64,000 bases of DNA. Origin: Polynucleobacter sp. GWA2_45_21 (GTDB taxonomy: Bacteria > Pseudomonadota > Gammaproteobacteria > Burkholderiales > Burkholderiaceae). The notes beneath the pieces were generated by a model. The model made no database searches. It was given only the letters and a program-made list of their open reading frames with translations, and was not told the origin of the DNA. Position numbers and translations under genes: made by a program. Shown here one piece after another: positions 54,992 to 64,000 of the stretch. The stretch spans positions 186,001 to 250,000 of the forward strand of contig NZ_MHZG01000002.1 of the NCBI RefSeq assembly GCF_001830325.1, in the 5' to 3' direction. Each line of letters starts with the position of its first letter. The first letter of the stretch is position 1.

Positions 54992-56286
54992 CCAGCTTGC
55001 ACGATAGACACATTAAGCCTTTGATCCTTGCTGGATTGAATGGTGAGAACTGGCGTTTAAAAGATTACGAAAGCCGTGGCGGATATCAACAGCTGCGTCG
55101 CATTATTAATGACAAAGTCGCACCGGATGCGATCATTGCAGAATTAAAAGCATCATCCTTACGTGGTCGTGGAGGCGCAGGCTTCCCAACAGGGTTGAAA
55201 TGGAGCTTTATGCCCCGTCAATTCCCTGGCCAAAAATATTTAGTTTGTAATAGTGACGAAGGTGAGCCAGGTACATTTAAAGACCGCGACATCATGCGTT
55301 ACAACCCACATGCCTTGATTGAGGGCATGATTATTGGTGCCTACACTATGGGCATCACTGTGGGTTACAACTATATCCACGGCGAAATTTGGGAAGTCTA
55401 TTCCCGTTTCGAAGAGGCGCTTGAAGAAGCCCGTGCTGCTGGATATCTTGGCGACAAGATCATGGGTAGCGATTTCAACTTCCAATTGCATGCTGCCCCA
55501 GGTTGGGGTGCATATATCTGCGGTGAAGAGACTGCGCTTTTAGAGTCACTTGAAGGTAAGAAGGGTCAGCCTCGCTTTAAACCACCATTCCCTGCAAGCT
55601 TTGGTCTGTATGGCAAGCCAACCACGATCAATAACACTGAAACTTTTGCTGCTGTGCCATTCATCATGGCAATCGGCGGCCAAGCGTATTTAGAGTTGGG
55701 TAAGCCAAATAACGGTGGCACAAAGATTTTCTCTATCTCCGGCGATGTTACTTATCCAGGCAATTACGAGATTCCATTGGGTACCCCGTTTGCTGATTTA
55801 TTAAAGCTTGCTGGCGGTATGCGTGACGGCATTCCACTGAAGGCAGTTATTCCTGGTGGATCTTCTTCCCCAGTGATTCCTGGTGCCGAGATGATGACTC
55901 TCACGATGGATTACGACAGCATTGCCAAAGCAGGTTCGATGTTGGGATCTGGTGCTGTGATTGTGATGAATGAAACCCGCTGCATGGTTCGCGCCTTAGA
56001 GCGTCTGTCTTATTTCTATCACGAAGAATCTTGCGGTCAGTGCACCCCATGTCGTGAGGGTACTGGCTGGTTATGGCGCATCGTTCATCGTATTGAGCAT
56101 GGCGAAGGTCGTCCAGAAGATTTGGATTTATTAAACGATGTAGCAGCAAACATTCAGGGTCGCACAATTTGCGCTCTAGGTGATGCGGCTGCTATGCCGG
56201 TTCGTGGCATGTTGAAGCATTACATGAATGAATTTGCGTATCACGTAGAACATAAGCGCTGCTTAGATTCTGCAAAACCTTTATAA
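54988..56286 (+). CDS. nuoF: NADH-quinone oxidoreductase subunit F
   Basis: The 432-residue flavoprotein binds NADH and FMN through [13 protein letters not shown] near residue 57 and the [12 protein letters not shown] motif. Cluster N3 is held by [11 protein letters not shown] near 348-358 and a later Cys near residue 395. It accepts hydride from NADH. All motifs are intact. Confidence 0.97.
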   Translation: MTSLHDRHIKPLILAGLNGENWRLKDYESRGGYQQLRRIINDKVAPDAIIAELKASSLRGRGGAGFPTGLKWSFMPRQFPGQKYLVCNSDEGEPGTFKDRDIMRYNPHALIEGMIIGAYTMGITVGYNYIHGEIWEVYSRFEEALEEARAAGYLGDKIMGSDFNFQLHAAPGWGAYICGEETALLESLEGKKGQPRFKPPFPASFGLYGKPTTINNTETFAAVPFIMAIGGQAYLELGKPNNGGTKIFSISGDVTYPGNYEIPLGTPFADLLKLAGGMRDGIPLKAVIPGGSSSPVIPGAEMMTLTMDYDSIAKAGSMLGSGAVIVMNETRCMVRALERLSYFYHEESCGQCTPCREGTGWLWRIVHRIEHGEGRPEDLDLLNDVAANIQGRTICALGDAAAMPVRGMLKHYMNEFAYHVEHKRCLDSAKPL

Positions 56287-56317
56287 GACATTGAGCACGG
56301 GACATCTTAAAGTGAGC

Positions 56318-58633
56318 ATGGTTGAAATCGAATTAGATGGTAAGGCAGTAGAAGTTCCGCAAGGTTCGATGGTGATGCACGCCGCGAACAAGCTCGGTAC
56401 TTATATTCCTCACTTCTGCTATCACAAGAAATTATCTATCGCTGCTAACTGCCGTATGTGTTTGGTAGAAGTAGAGAAGGCGCCAAAGCCATTGCCAGCT
56501 TGCGCAACACCAGTAACGCAGGGCATGAAGGTATTTACCCATTCCGCTAAAGCAGTTGAAGCTCAGCGTTCTGTAATGGAGTTCCTGCTCATCAACCATC
56601 CTTTAGATTGCCCAATTTGCGATCAAGGTGGTGAGTGCCAATTACAAGATTTAGCGGTGGGTTACGGTAAATCGAATTCACGCTACGAAGAAGACAAGCG
56701 TGTTGTATTCCATAAGAATGTAGGCCCACTCATCTCCATGCAAGAGATGACGCGTTGTATTCACTGCACCCGTTGCGTACGTTTTGGCCAAGAAGTTGCC
56801 GGCGTCATGGAATTGGGTATGGTCAACCGTGGCGAGCATTCTGAAATCACGACTTTTGCAGGTCAAACCATTGATTCAGAGCTATCTGGAAACATGATTG
56901 ATTTGTGCCCAGTAGGTGCATTAACCAGCAAGCCTTTCCGCTACGCTGCGCGTACTTGGGAATTGGGTCGCAAGCGTTCTGTAAGTCCGCATGACAGTCT
57001 TGGTGCGAACACGACTATTCAAACAAAAGCTAACAAAGTGATGCGCGTTGTTGCTTTGGAGAATGATGCAATTAATGAGTGCTGGATTAGTGACCGTGAT
57101 CGTTTTGCTTATGAAGGTCTCAATAGTGCAGATCGCATAACTACACCAATGGTGAAGCAGGGCGGTCAGTGGTTAGAGACTGACTGGCAATCCGCACTAG
57201 ATTACGTTGCCCATTCACTCAAAACGATTTCTGCTGAGAGCGGTCCTGAAGCAGTTGCTGCTTTAGCCCATCCAATCTCCAGTACTGAAGAGTTGTTCTT
57301 GCTCCAAAAAATGGTTCGCGGTTTGGGTTCTAAGCAAGTTGAGACTCGTTTACGTCAAACTGATGTGAAAGGTGCTGCTTCTGCCCCATGGTTAGGCATG
57401 CCGATTTCTAAAGTCAGTGAGCTTGATCGTGTTTTGGTAATCGGTAGCTTCTTACGTAAAGAGCAGCCATTGATTGCTGCACGTTTACGTACTGCAGCCA
57501 AGCGTGGCCTGCAAGTTTCACGTATTGATGCGGGTGGCGATGATTGGTTGATTCCTGCTACTGGTATTGCTGCTGCTCCAAGCGCATGGGTTAACACATT
57601 GACTGAAGTTGCTTTGGCGGTGGCTAAAGCAAAATCTGCTACTGCTCCAGCGGGTACACCGAACTTAACAGTTTCTGCTACTGCACAAAAAATTGCGGAT
57701 AGCTTGCTGTCTGGCACGTCTACTTCAGTATTGCTAGGTTCTGCTGCAATTGCGCATCCTCAAGCATCTGACTTACATGTCTTGGCGCAATTCATTGCCG
57801 AGCAAACTGGTGCTACTTTAGGCTTCTTACCGGTTGGTGGTAATGCTGTTGGTGCTAGCTTGGTCAATGCCAATGGTGTTGGTGTTGAATCAGTGCTTTC
57901 TGGTGATCGTCGTGCTGTCATCTTGATGAATATCGAGCCAGACGCTGACTTGCCAAATCCTACACAAGCGCGTGCTGCTTTGGCTAAAGCCAATACAGTG
58001 ATTGCCTTGAGTGCATATAAGAGTGCTGACCTCCTAGAGGTAGCCGATGTCATTCTGCCGATCTCTACATTCACAGAGACGGTTTCTACTTTTGTTAATT
58101 CAGAAGGTCGTGCACAAACGATTCAGCCCGCGGTAAAACCGTTGGGTGATTCTCGTCCAGCATGGAAAGTTTTGCGCGTTTTAGGTGGTTTATTGAATTT
58201 AGATGGCTTCCTGTACAACATGCCTGAAGAGGTATTGGGTGAAGCGCTTGGTGAAAACTATTGCACTAAGTTATCAAATCAATCTACTGCAAGCGGATTG
58301 ACTAACGGAAACGCTGCTGTAGCAGCAGGTTTAGAGCGTTTATCTGATGTTGGTATTTACGCCGGCGACCAAATCGTCCGCCGTTCATCAGCATTGCAGT
58401 TAACGCGCGATGCTAAGCGCGGTAATCAAGTTGGATTAGGTCAAGCGCTCTTTAATGAGCTGGGCTTGAAAGAGGGTGATGCTGTGCGAGTGACTCAAGA
58501 TGGTCAGTCCGTAGATTTGCCGGCCACATTGGAAGCGAATTTAGCTCAGGGTGCTGTCAGAATTTCTGCGGGCACTATGGCTAGCGCTAAATTGGGATCG
58601 ATGTTCGGTCCTGTAACTGTTAGCAAGGCATAA
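56318..58633 (+). CDS. nuoG: NADH-quinone oxidoreductase subunit G
   Basis: This is the large iron-sulfur subunit. The N-terminus has a 2Fe-2S ferredoxin fold ([15 protein letters not shown] region), then the His-ligated cluster ([14 protein letters not shown]) and a third cluster ([10 protein letters not shown]). A molybdopterin-oxidoreductase-like domain follows but is not expected to hold a cofactor. The ATG at 56318 gives 771 residues; in-frame TTG (56291) and GTG (56312) are alternatives, and none has a strong Shine-Dalgarno. Confidence 0.94.
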   Translation: MVEIELDGKAVEVPQGSMVMHAANKLGTYIPHFCYHKKLSIAANCRMCLVEVEKAPKPLPACATPVTQGMKVFTHSAKAVEAQRSVMEFLLINHPLDCPICDQGGECQLQDLAVGYGKSNSRYEEDKRVVFHKNVGPLISMQEMTRCIHCTRCVRFGQEVAGVMELGMVNRGEHSEITTFAGQTIDSELSGNMIDLCPVGALTSKPFRYAARTWELGRKRSVSPHDSLGANTTIQTKANKVMRVVALENDAINECWISDRDRFAYEGLNSADRITTPMVKQGGQWLETDWQSALDYVAHSLKTISAESGPEAVAALAHPISSTEELFLLQKMVRGLGSKQVETRLRQTDVKGAASAPWLGMPISKVSELDRVLVIGSFLRKEQPLIAARLRTAAKRGLQVSRIDAGGDDWLIPATGIAAAPSAWVNTLTEVALAVAKAKSATAPAGTPNLTVSATAQKIADSLLSGTSTSVLLGSAAIAHPQASDLHVLAQFIAEQTGATLGFLPVGGNAVGASLVNANGVGVESVLSGDRRAVILMNIEPDADLPNPTQARAALAKANTVIALSAYKSADLLEVADVILPISTFTETVSTFVNSEGRAQTIQPAVKPLGDSRPAWKVLRVLGGLLNLDGFLYNMPEEVLGEALGENYCTKLSNQSTASGLTNGNAAVAAGLERLSDVGIYAGDQIVRRSSALQLTRDAKRGNQVGLGQALFNELGLKEGDAVRVTQDGQSVDLPATLEANLAQGAVRISAGTMASAKLGSMFGPVTVSKA

Positions 58634-58641
58634 GGGACGAG

Positions 58642-59715
58642 ATGGATAATTTCTTGAACCTCATAACCACCCAAGGTGAGGCCATCTTTGGCTCACTATG
58701 GCCATTAGTTTGGGCTTTGGTGCGTATCGTGATCATCGTGCTGCCGATGTTTGGTGCTGTTGCTTATATGACTCTTTGGGAGCGTAAGTTAATCGGCTGG
58801 ATGCATATCCGACTCGGACCAAACCGTGTTGGCCCATTAGGTTTGCTACAACCTATTGCTGATGCTTTGAAGTTGCTTATGAAGGAGATTATTTCTCCCA
58901 CTCGCTCTAGCAAGGTTTTGTATTTCATTGCACCAGTAATGGTGATCATGCCGGCTTTTGCCGCTTGGGCGGTAATTCCATTCCAGGCCAAAATGGTCTT
59001 GGCAGACGTCAATGCAGGCTTGCTGTACGTAATGGCAATCTCATCTATTGGTGTTTATGGTGTGATCTTGGCGGGTTGGTCATCTAACTCTAAATATCCT
59101 TTCCTTGGTGCAATGCGTGCTTCAGCGCAAATGATTTCTTACGAAATTGCGATGGGTTTTGCATTGGTCACAGTATTGCTGACTTCAGGCTCCTTGAATC
59201 TGAGTAGCATCGTTGCCTCTCAAGAGCAGGGCTACTTTGCCGGTATGGGATTGAACTTCCTCTCTTGGAATTGGTTGCCATTGCTCCCAATGTTCGTGAT
59301 CTACTTTATCTCTGGTGTAGCTGAAACCAATCGCCATCCATTTGACGTGGTTGAGGGTGAGTCCGAGATTGTTGCAGGCCATATGGTTGAGTACTCCGGT
59401 ATGGCTTTTGCAATGTTCTTCTTGGCTGAATATGCCAACATGATCTTGATTGCTGCATTGTCTGCAACGATGTTCTTGGGCGGTTGGTTACCTATTGTGG
59501 ATTTGCCAATTCTGCGTGATATCCCAGGCTTCTTCTGGTTATTTGCTAAAACCTTCTTCCTCTTGTCCTGCGTCATCTGGTTGCGTGCCACATTGCCACG
59601 CTATCGCTATGACCAAATCATGCGTTTGGGTTGGAAGATCTTTATTCCCATCTGCGTATTCTGGGTGGTTGTCGTTGGCGCCTGGGTTGTATCCCCATGG
59701 AATATTTGGAAATAA
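58642..59715 (+). CDS. nuoH: NADH-quinone oxidoreductase subunit H
   Basis: The 357-residue membrane subunit has about eight helices. [13 protein letters not shown] near residue 53 and the acidic loop [15 protein letters not shown] near 228-242 line the quinone tunnel and connect to the proton channels. It starts eight bases after nuoG. Length and motifs are typical. Confidence 0.96.
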   Translation: MDNFLNLITTQGEAIFGSLWPLVWALVRIVIIVLPMFGAVAYMTLWERKLIGWMHIRLGPNRVGPLGLLQPIADALKLLMKEIISPTRSSKVLYFIAPVMVIMPAFAAWAVIPFQAKMVLADVNAGLLYVMAISSIGVYGVILAGWSSNSKYPFLGAMRASAQMISYEIAMGFALVTVLLTSGSLNLSSIVASQEQGYFAGMGLNFLSWNWLPLLPMFVIYFISGVAETNRHPFDVVEGESEIVAGHMVEYSGMAFAMFFLAEYANMILIAALSATMFLGGWLPIVDLPILRDIPGFFWLFAKTFFLLSCVIWLRATLPRYRYDQIMRLGWKIFIPICVFWVVVVGAWVVSPWNIWK

Positions 59716-59726
59716 GTTGATCAATC

Positions 59727-60218
59727 ATGTTTAAGAAAATTTCCCAATTCCTCGATAGCTTGATGCTCAAAGATATTTTGACTGGTATGTCGATTACCGG
59801 TCGCTATCTCTTTAAGCCAAAAATTACTGTTCAATATCCAGAAGAGAAGACTCCACAGTCTGTGCGCTTCCGCGGTTTGCATGCTTTACGCCGTTATGAA
59901 AATGGGGAAGAGCGTTGTATTGGTTGCAAATTATGTGAGGCAGTATGTCCTGCATACGCAATCACGATTGAAACTGCTGAGCGTGATGATGGTACTCGTC
60001 GCACCAGCCGTTATGACATTGATTTAACTAAGTGCATTTTCTGTGGCTTTTGCGAAGAAGCTTGCCCAGTAGACGCTATTGTTGAAACAAATATTTTTGA
60101 GTATTTCGGTGATAAGCGTGGAGATTTGTATTTCACTAAAGAAATGCTTTTGGCTGTAGGCGATAAGTATGAAAAAGATATTGCCGCTAACCGCGCAGCT
60201 GATGCGCCTTATCGTTAA
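59727..60218 (+). CDS. nuoI: NADH-quinone oxidoreductase subunit I
   Basis: The 163-residue ferredoxin-like subunit has two 4Fe-4S motifs, [16 protein letters not shown] near residue 72 and [16 protein letters not shown] near 111, for clusters N6a and N6b. It carries electrons from NuoG to N2 in NuoB. It lies 11 bases after nuoH. Confidence 0.97.
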   Translation: MFKKISQFLDSLMLKDILTGMSITGRYLFKPKITVQYPEEKTPQSVRFRGLHALRRYENGEERCIGCKLCEAVCPAYAITIETAERDDGTRRTSRYDIDLTKCIFCGFCEEACPVDAIVETNIFEYFGDKRGDLYFTKEMLLAVGDKYEKDIAANRAADAPYR

Positions 60219-60239
60219 TCGAATAGAGCACAACGACAT

Positions 60240-60887
60240 ATGACATTCGATACTTCTACACTCTTCGCAGTCTTCTTTTATGCCTTTGCTGGGCTCTTGG
60301 TGATTTCAGCATTGCGCGTGATTACTGCACGCAATCCCGTACATGCGGCTCTGTTCTTAGTTCTCGCTTTCTTCTGCGCATCTGGTCTATGGATGCTTCT
60401 GAAAGCAGAGTTCTTAAGTTTGGCTCTCATTCTTGTTTACGTTGGCGCTGTGATGGTGCTCTTCTTGTTTGTGGTCATGATGATGGATCTTGATCTGGAG
60501 CATTTACGTCGTGATTTCAAGAAGTTCTTACCCGTAGCTTTCTTAATGGGTGCGGTCATCGTCTTAGAGCTGTCTATTGTCTTGATTCGCAGCTTTATCG
60601 GTACAAGCGCTCCAGTACAGCCGATGCTTGAAGAAATGGGTATGGGAAATACCCAAGCTTTGGGTATGTTGATCTTTGTTGATTATGTTTATGCTTTCGA
60701 AGTTGCTGGCGTCATTCTCTTGGTAGCCATCATTGCCGCTGTTGCTCTGACCCTGCGTAACCGCAAAGATTCCAAGTCCCAGAATATTCATGAGCAAGTG
60801 AACGTGAATTCTGCTGATCGCATGCGTATCGTGAAGATGGACTCTGATATGGCCGCCAAGCAGGATGCTCGCGGAGAGAAGAAATGA
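60240..60887 (+). CDS. nuoJ: NADH-quinone oxidoreductase subunit J
   Basis: The 215-residue subunit has five hydrophobic helices and the conserved [18 protein letters not shown] segment near residue 62, which includes the pi-bulge helix. It links the quinone site with proton pumping. A soluble C-terminal tail of about 35 residues follows. The nuoK start overlaps its stop (ATGA). Confidence 0.95.
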   Translation: MTFDTSTLFAVFFYAFAGLLVISALRVITARNPVHAALFLVLAFFCASGLWMLLKAEFLSLALILVYVGAVMVLFLFVVMMMDLDLEHLRRDFKKFLPVAFLMGAVIVLELSIVLIRSFIGTSAPVQPMLEEMGMGNTQALGMLIFVDYVYAFEVAGVILLVAIIAAVALTLRNRKDSKSQNIHEQVNVNSADRMRIVKMDSDMAAKQDARGEKK

Positions 60888-61192
60888 CTATTACCTTAGC
60901 CCACTATTTAGTGCTTGGCGCAATCTTATTTGCGACTAGCGTCATTGGTATCTTCTTGAACCGTAAGAATGTCATTGTGCTTTTAATGGCAATTGAATTA
61001 ATGCTTCTCTCGGTAAACATGAACTTTGTAGCCTTCTCCCATTATTTGGGTGACATGGCTGGTCAGGTATTCGTATTCTTTATTTTGACTGTGGCTGCTG
61101 CTGAGGCGGCAATTGGTTTAGCAATCCTTGTTGTGCTTTTCCGTAAGGTAGACACCATTGATGCAGATAACCTTGACCACTTAAAAGGCTAG
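60884..61192 (+). CDS. nuoK: NADH-quinone oxidoreductase subunit K
   Basis: The 102-residue subunit has three helices, with the conserved membrane glutamate in L-L-M-A-I-E-L-M-L (near residue 37) and a second in A-A-E-A-A-I-G-L-A (near residue 73), both needed for proton transfer. It overlaps nuoJ by four bases and lies two bases before nuoL. Confidence 0.96.
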   Translation: MTITLAHYLVLGAILFATSVIGIFLNRKNVIVLLMAIELMLLSVNMNFVAFSHYLGDMAGQVFVFFILTVAAAEAAIGLAILVVLFRKVDTIDADNLDHLKG

Positions 61193-61194
61193 TC

Positions 61195-63255
61195 ATGCAA
61201 TTTACCTTAACTCTTCCTGTTCTCTGCGCAATTCCACTGGCGCCATTATTTGGCTCAGCTATTGCAGGATTCTTTGGTACTAAATTAGGCGGTAATCGCA
61301 TCGGAAACGGCGCTTGCCAGTTTGTCACCATTCTCGGTGTGATGGTCGCTTTTGTTCTGTCTTGCTTTGTCTTAGTGCAGGTAATGGATGGCTTTTATTT
61401 CAATGGTACCGTCTACCGCTGGATGCAATTGGGCGAGCTCAATCTTGATATTGGCTTCTTAATTGACCCGCTGACAGCGACCATGATGTGTGTAGTGACC
61501 TTTGTTTCTTTGATGGTTCACATTTACACCATTGGTTATATGAAGGGTGAGGAGGGCTATAACCGCTTCTTCTCATACATCTCACTCTTTACCTTCGCTA
61601 TGTTGATGTTGGTGATGAGTAACAACCTCTTGCAACTCTTCTTCAGCTGGGAAGCAGTGGGTGTGGTTTCTTACTTGTTGATTGGCTTCTACTACGAGCG
61701 TCAATCTGCTGTATTTGCCAATATGAAGGCCTTCCTGGTTAACCGTGTTGGTGACTTCGGCTTCATCCTGGGTATTGGCTTGCTATTGGCAAGCACTGGC
61801 TCTATGCAATACGACGTTATTTTTGCTCAAAATAATGCATTGGCTGCGCAAACATTGCCTGGTACTAGTTGGAATTTGGTGACTGTCGCTTGTATCTGCT
61901 TATTTATCGGCGCGATGGGTAAGTCAGCTCAGTTCCCATTGCACGTTTGGCTGCCAGATTCAATGGAAGGTCCAACTCCAATTTCAGCATTGATTCACGC
62001 TGCAACGATGGTGACGGCCGGCATCTTTATGGTGTCCCGCATGTCACCCCTATTTGAGTTATCTGATGCTGCATTGAGCTTCATCTTGGTAATCGGGTCG
62101 ATCACTGCGCTCTTCATGGGCTTCTTGGGCATTGTTCAAACCGATATTAAGCGGGTGATTGCCTATTCAACACTCTCACAATTGGGTTACATGACTGTTG
62201 CCTTGGGTGTATCTGCTTACCCAATCGCCATCTTCCATTTGATGACGCATGCATTCTTTAAGGCGCTTTTGTTCCTTGCAGCGGGAAGCGTGATTTTGGG
62301 TATGCACCACGAGCAAGATATGCGCAAGATGGGCGGGCTCTGGAAGTACATGCCAATCACTTGCCTAATGATGTTATTGGGTAACCTGGCGTTGATTGGT
62401 ACGCCATTCTTCTCTGGCTTTTATTCCAAAGATTCCATCATCGAAGCGGTAGCTGCCAGCCACATTCCTGGCTCTGGCTTTGCTTACTTCGCAGTGATGG
62501 CTAGCGTATTTGTAACAGCTCTGTATTCCTTCCGTCTATACTTCTATGTATTCCACGGTAAGGCGCATTGGGGACATGCTGATGCTCACGCACATGATCA
62601 CCACCATGATCATGCAGAGCAGGGCGATGATCATGCGCATCATGGTTTGGCTCCAGGTCAAAAACCGCATGAGTCACCATTTGTTGTGACTCTACCTTTA
62701 ATTCTGTTGGCGATTCCTTCAGTGATTATTGGCTACTACACGATTACGCCTTTGCTGTTTGGCACTTATTTCGGCGATTCAATCTTTGTGGATATCGGTA
62801 AGCATCCAGCGATGAAAGAACTGGCTGAAGAGTTCCATGGCCCGATCGCGATGGCAATGCATTCTTTGACTTCACCAGTCTTGCTGCTCGTTGTTCTTGG
62901 CGTTCTGACTGCTGCGATTGGTTATCTCTGGGCACCAAAGTTGCCTGGCGTGGTTGCGCAAGCATTTGCACCAATCAAGAAGCTCTTGGATAACAAATAC
63001 TATCTCGATGATTTAAACCAAGCAGTGTTTTCTAAAGGCTTACTGTGGATCGGTGGTGTCTTATGGCATCGTGGCGATCAACAGGCTATTGACGGCTTCT
63101 TGGTTAACGGTAGCGCGCATGCAGTAGGGCGCTTTTCTGCAGTGATCCGCCATTTGCAATCCGGTTATCTCTATCACTATGCCTTTGCAATGATTGCAGG
63201 CTTGGCGGTATTGCTAGCTTGGGTTTTGTACGCTTACCTGCCTTTTGTTCGCTAG
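61195..63255 (+). CDS. nuoL: NADH-quinone oxidoreductase subunit L with a His-rich loop
   Basis: The 686-residue antiporter-like subunit has about 16 helices and the long C-terminal lateral helix. Key residues are in F-F-S-W-E-A-V-G-V-V-S-Y near residue 142 (Glu) and the H-V-W-L-P-D-S-M-E-G-P-T-P segment near 250, with Lys in the preceding G-K-S-A-Q-F-P. Residues 458-483 contain 11 histidines among Asp and Ala, forming an exposed loop between helices, possibly metal-binding. The family is secure; the loop's role is unknown. Confidence 0.95.
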   Translation: MQFTLTLPVLCAIPLAPLFGSAIAGFFGTKLGGNRIGNGACQFVTILGVMVAFVLSCFVLVQVMDGFYFNGTVYRWMQLGELNLDIGFLIDPLTATMMCVVTFVSLMVHIYTIGYMKGEEGYNRFFSYISLFTFAMLMLVMSNNLLQLFFSWEAVGVVSYLLIGFYYERQSAVFANMKAFLVNRVGDFGFILGIGLLLASTGSMQYDVIFAQNNALAAQTLPGTSWNLVTVACICLFIGAMGKSAQFPLHVWLPDSMEGPTPISALIHAATMVTAGIFMVSRMSPLFELSDAALSFILVIGSITALFMGFLGIVQTDIKRVIAYSTLSQLGYMTVALGVSAYPIAIFHLMTHAFFKALLFLAAGSVILGMHHEQDMRKMGGLWKYMPITCLMMLLGNLALIGTPFFSGFYSKDSIIEAVAASHIPGSGFAYFAVMASVFVTALYSFRLYFYVFHGKAHWGHADAHAHDHHHDHAEQGDDHAHHGLAPGQKPHESPFVVTLPLILLAIPSVIIGYYTITPLLFGTYFGDSIFVDIGKHPAMKELAEEFHGPIAMAMHSLTSPVLLLVVLGVLTAAIGYLWAPKLPGVVAQAFAPIKKLLDNKYYLDDLNQAVFSKGLLWIGGVLWHRGDQQAIDGFLVNGSAHAVGRFSAVIRHLQSGYLYHYAFAMIAGLAVLLAWVLYAYLPFVR

Positions 63256-63279
63256 GCCTTTGTTACTTAAGTAGCCATC

Positions 63280-64000
63280 ATGATTCTTTCTTACGCCATC
63301 TGGATTCCGATTTTCTTCGGCATCATTATTTTGTTCTACGGTTCAGAGAGACCGACGGCCGGCGTTCGCTGGTTGGCTCTCTTTGGTGCTGTGCTGGGCT
63401 TTATTGCTACCCTCCCGCTGATTATTCATTTTGATATTGCCAATCCTGGCATGCAGTTTGTAGAAAAGATCAGTTGGATCCCTCGCTATGACATCAACTA
63501 TCACCTCGGTATTGACGGTATCTCTGTCTGGTTCATTGTTCTAACAGCATTCATTAATATTTTTGTAGTGATTGCTGCATGGGAAGTGATTGACAAGAAG
63601 GTTTCGCAGTACATGGCTTCTTTCTTAATCTTGTCTGGATTAATGATTGGCGTCTTCGCTGCTTTAGATGCCTTGTTGTTCTATGTATTCTTTGAGGCAA
63701 CCTTAATTCCAATGTACATCATCATTGGTGTGTGGGGTGGTCATAACCGCATCTACGCCGCATTTAAGTTCTTCTTGTACACCTTGCTTGGCTCATTACT
63801 CACTTTGATTGCCATGCTGTACTTGTACAACGTGACAAATACCTTTGAAATCTTGGCTTGGCACAATGCTCGCCTCGATATCGTTGAGCAAATCCTCTTG
63901 TTCTTTGCCTTCTTCATGGCATTTGCTGTGAAGGTGCCAATGTGGCCTTTGCATACTTGGTTGCCAGACGTTCACGTTGAAGCGCCAACAGGTGGTTCGG
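63280..64000 (+). CDS. nuoM: NADH-quinone oxidoreductase subunit M (cut by window edge)
   Basis: The ATG at 63280 opens a frame that runs past the window end; about 240 residues are visible. They show several helices, L-G-I-D-G-I-S-V-W near residue 76, the membrane glutamate in F-F-E-A-T-L-I-P-M-Y near 144 and the lysine in A-V-K-V-P-M-W-P-L-H-T-W-L-P-D near 220. These are the NuoM antiporter motifs. It lies 24 bases after nuoL; nuoN is expected beyond the edge. Confidence 0.95.
   Translation, partial: MILSYAIWIPIFFGIIILFYGSERPTAGVRWLALFGAVLGFIATLPLIIHFDIANPGMQFVEKISWIPRYDINYHLGIDGISVWFIVLTAFINIFVVIAAWEVIDKKVSQYMASFLILSGLMIGVFAALDALLFYVFFEATLIPMYIIIGVWGGHNRIYAAFKFFLYTLLGSLLTLIAMLYLYNVTNTFEILAWHNARLDIVEQILLFFAFFMAFAVKVPMWPLHTWLPDVHVEAPTGGS

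Overview
The window most likely comes from a freshwater betaproteobacterium of the Burkholderiaceae, with Polynucleobacter the best fit. The evidence is moderate GC content, Burkholderiales-type gene order (gmk-rpoZ-spoT, ilvB-ilvH-ilvC-psd-pssA-leuA, rpsO-pnp, tpiA-secG-tRNA-Leu-nuoA to nuoM), the sigma factor/DUF3619/DUF3106/RDD cluster, and frequent TTG/GTG starts. The genus is inferred from gene order and protein character; no database search was run.

Positions 1-13,870 form an accessory region dense in conflict and regulatory genes. In order it holds: a VIT/VWA protein translationally coupled to a MerR regulator; an XRE regulator divergent from a two-gene BcgI-like type IIB restriction-modification system; a PIN-domain nuclease overlapping tail to tail with an XRE-ImmA/IrrE metallopeptidase; a 3'-half tRNA-fMet remnant in a 750-bp gene-poor stretch; an AbiEi-type antitoxin gene whose AbiEii-type toxin partner carries two in-frame stop codons; an AlpA-like regulator; a DEDDh exonuclease; a metallophosphoesterase; and an intact hipBA pair. 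Several of these genes have palindromes placed in or beside a recognisable promoter, which suggests tight autoregulation.

Positions 13,900-38,800 are chromosomal housekeeping and metabolism. They hold an envelope protein with a duplicated domain, an SHP-type cytochrome/diheme cytochrome c/cytochrome b561 operon, an orphan histidine kinase, a secreted alkylsulfatase, a CaiB-type CoA-transferase divergent from an enoyl-CoA hydratase, hemW-rdgB-rph divergent from yicC-gmk-rpoZ-spoT, greB, tRNA-Arg(ACG), a four-gene Mla-type lipid transport operon, an SDR protein lacking the usual Tyr/Lys pair, an FtsX-type permease, and the sigma-factor cluster.

Positions 38,800-46,400 carry branched-chain amino acid and phosphatidylethanolamine synthesis (ilvB, ilvH, ilvC, psd, pssA, leuA). 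Between pssA and leuA lies a 25-codon leader peptide with ten leucines, followed by an intrinsic terminator. Its last codons can pair with the terminator's 5' arm, which is the layout of a classic leucine attenuator. Positions 46,500-51,650 hold rpsO, pnp (with a structured leader offering mutually exclusive hairpins), a quinone oxidoreductase, tpiA, secG and tRNA-Leu(GAG). From 51,754 to the window end runs the complex I operon nuoA to nuoM, with nuoM cut by the window edge.
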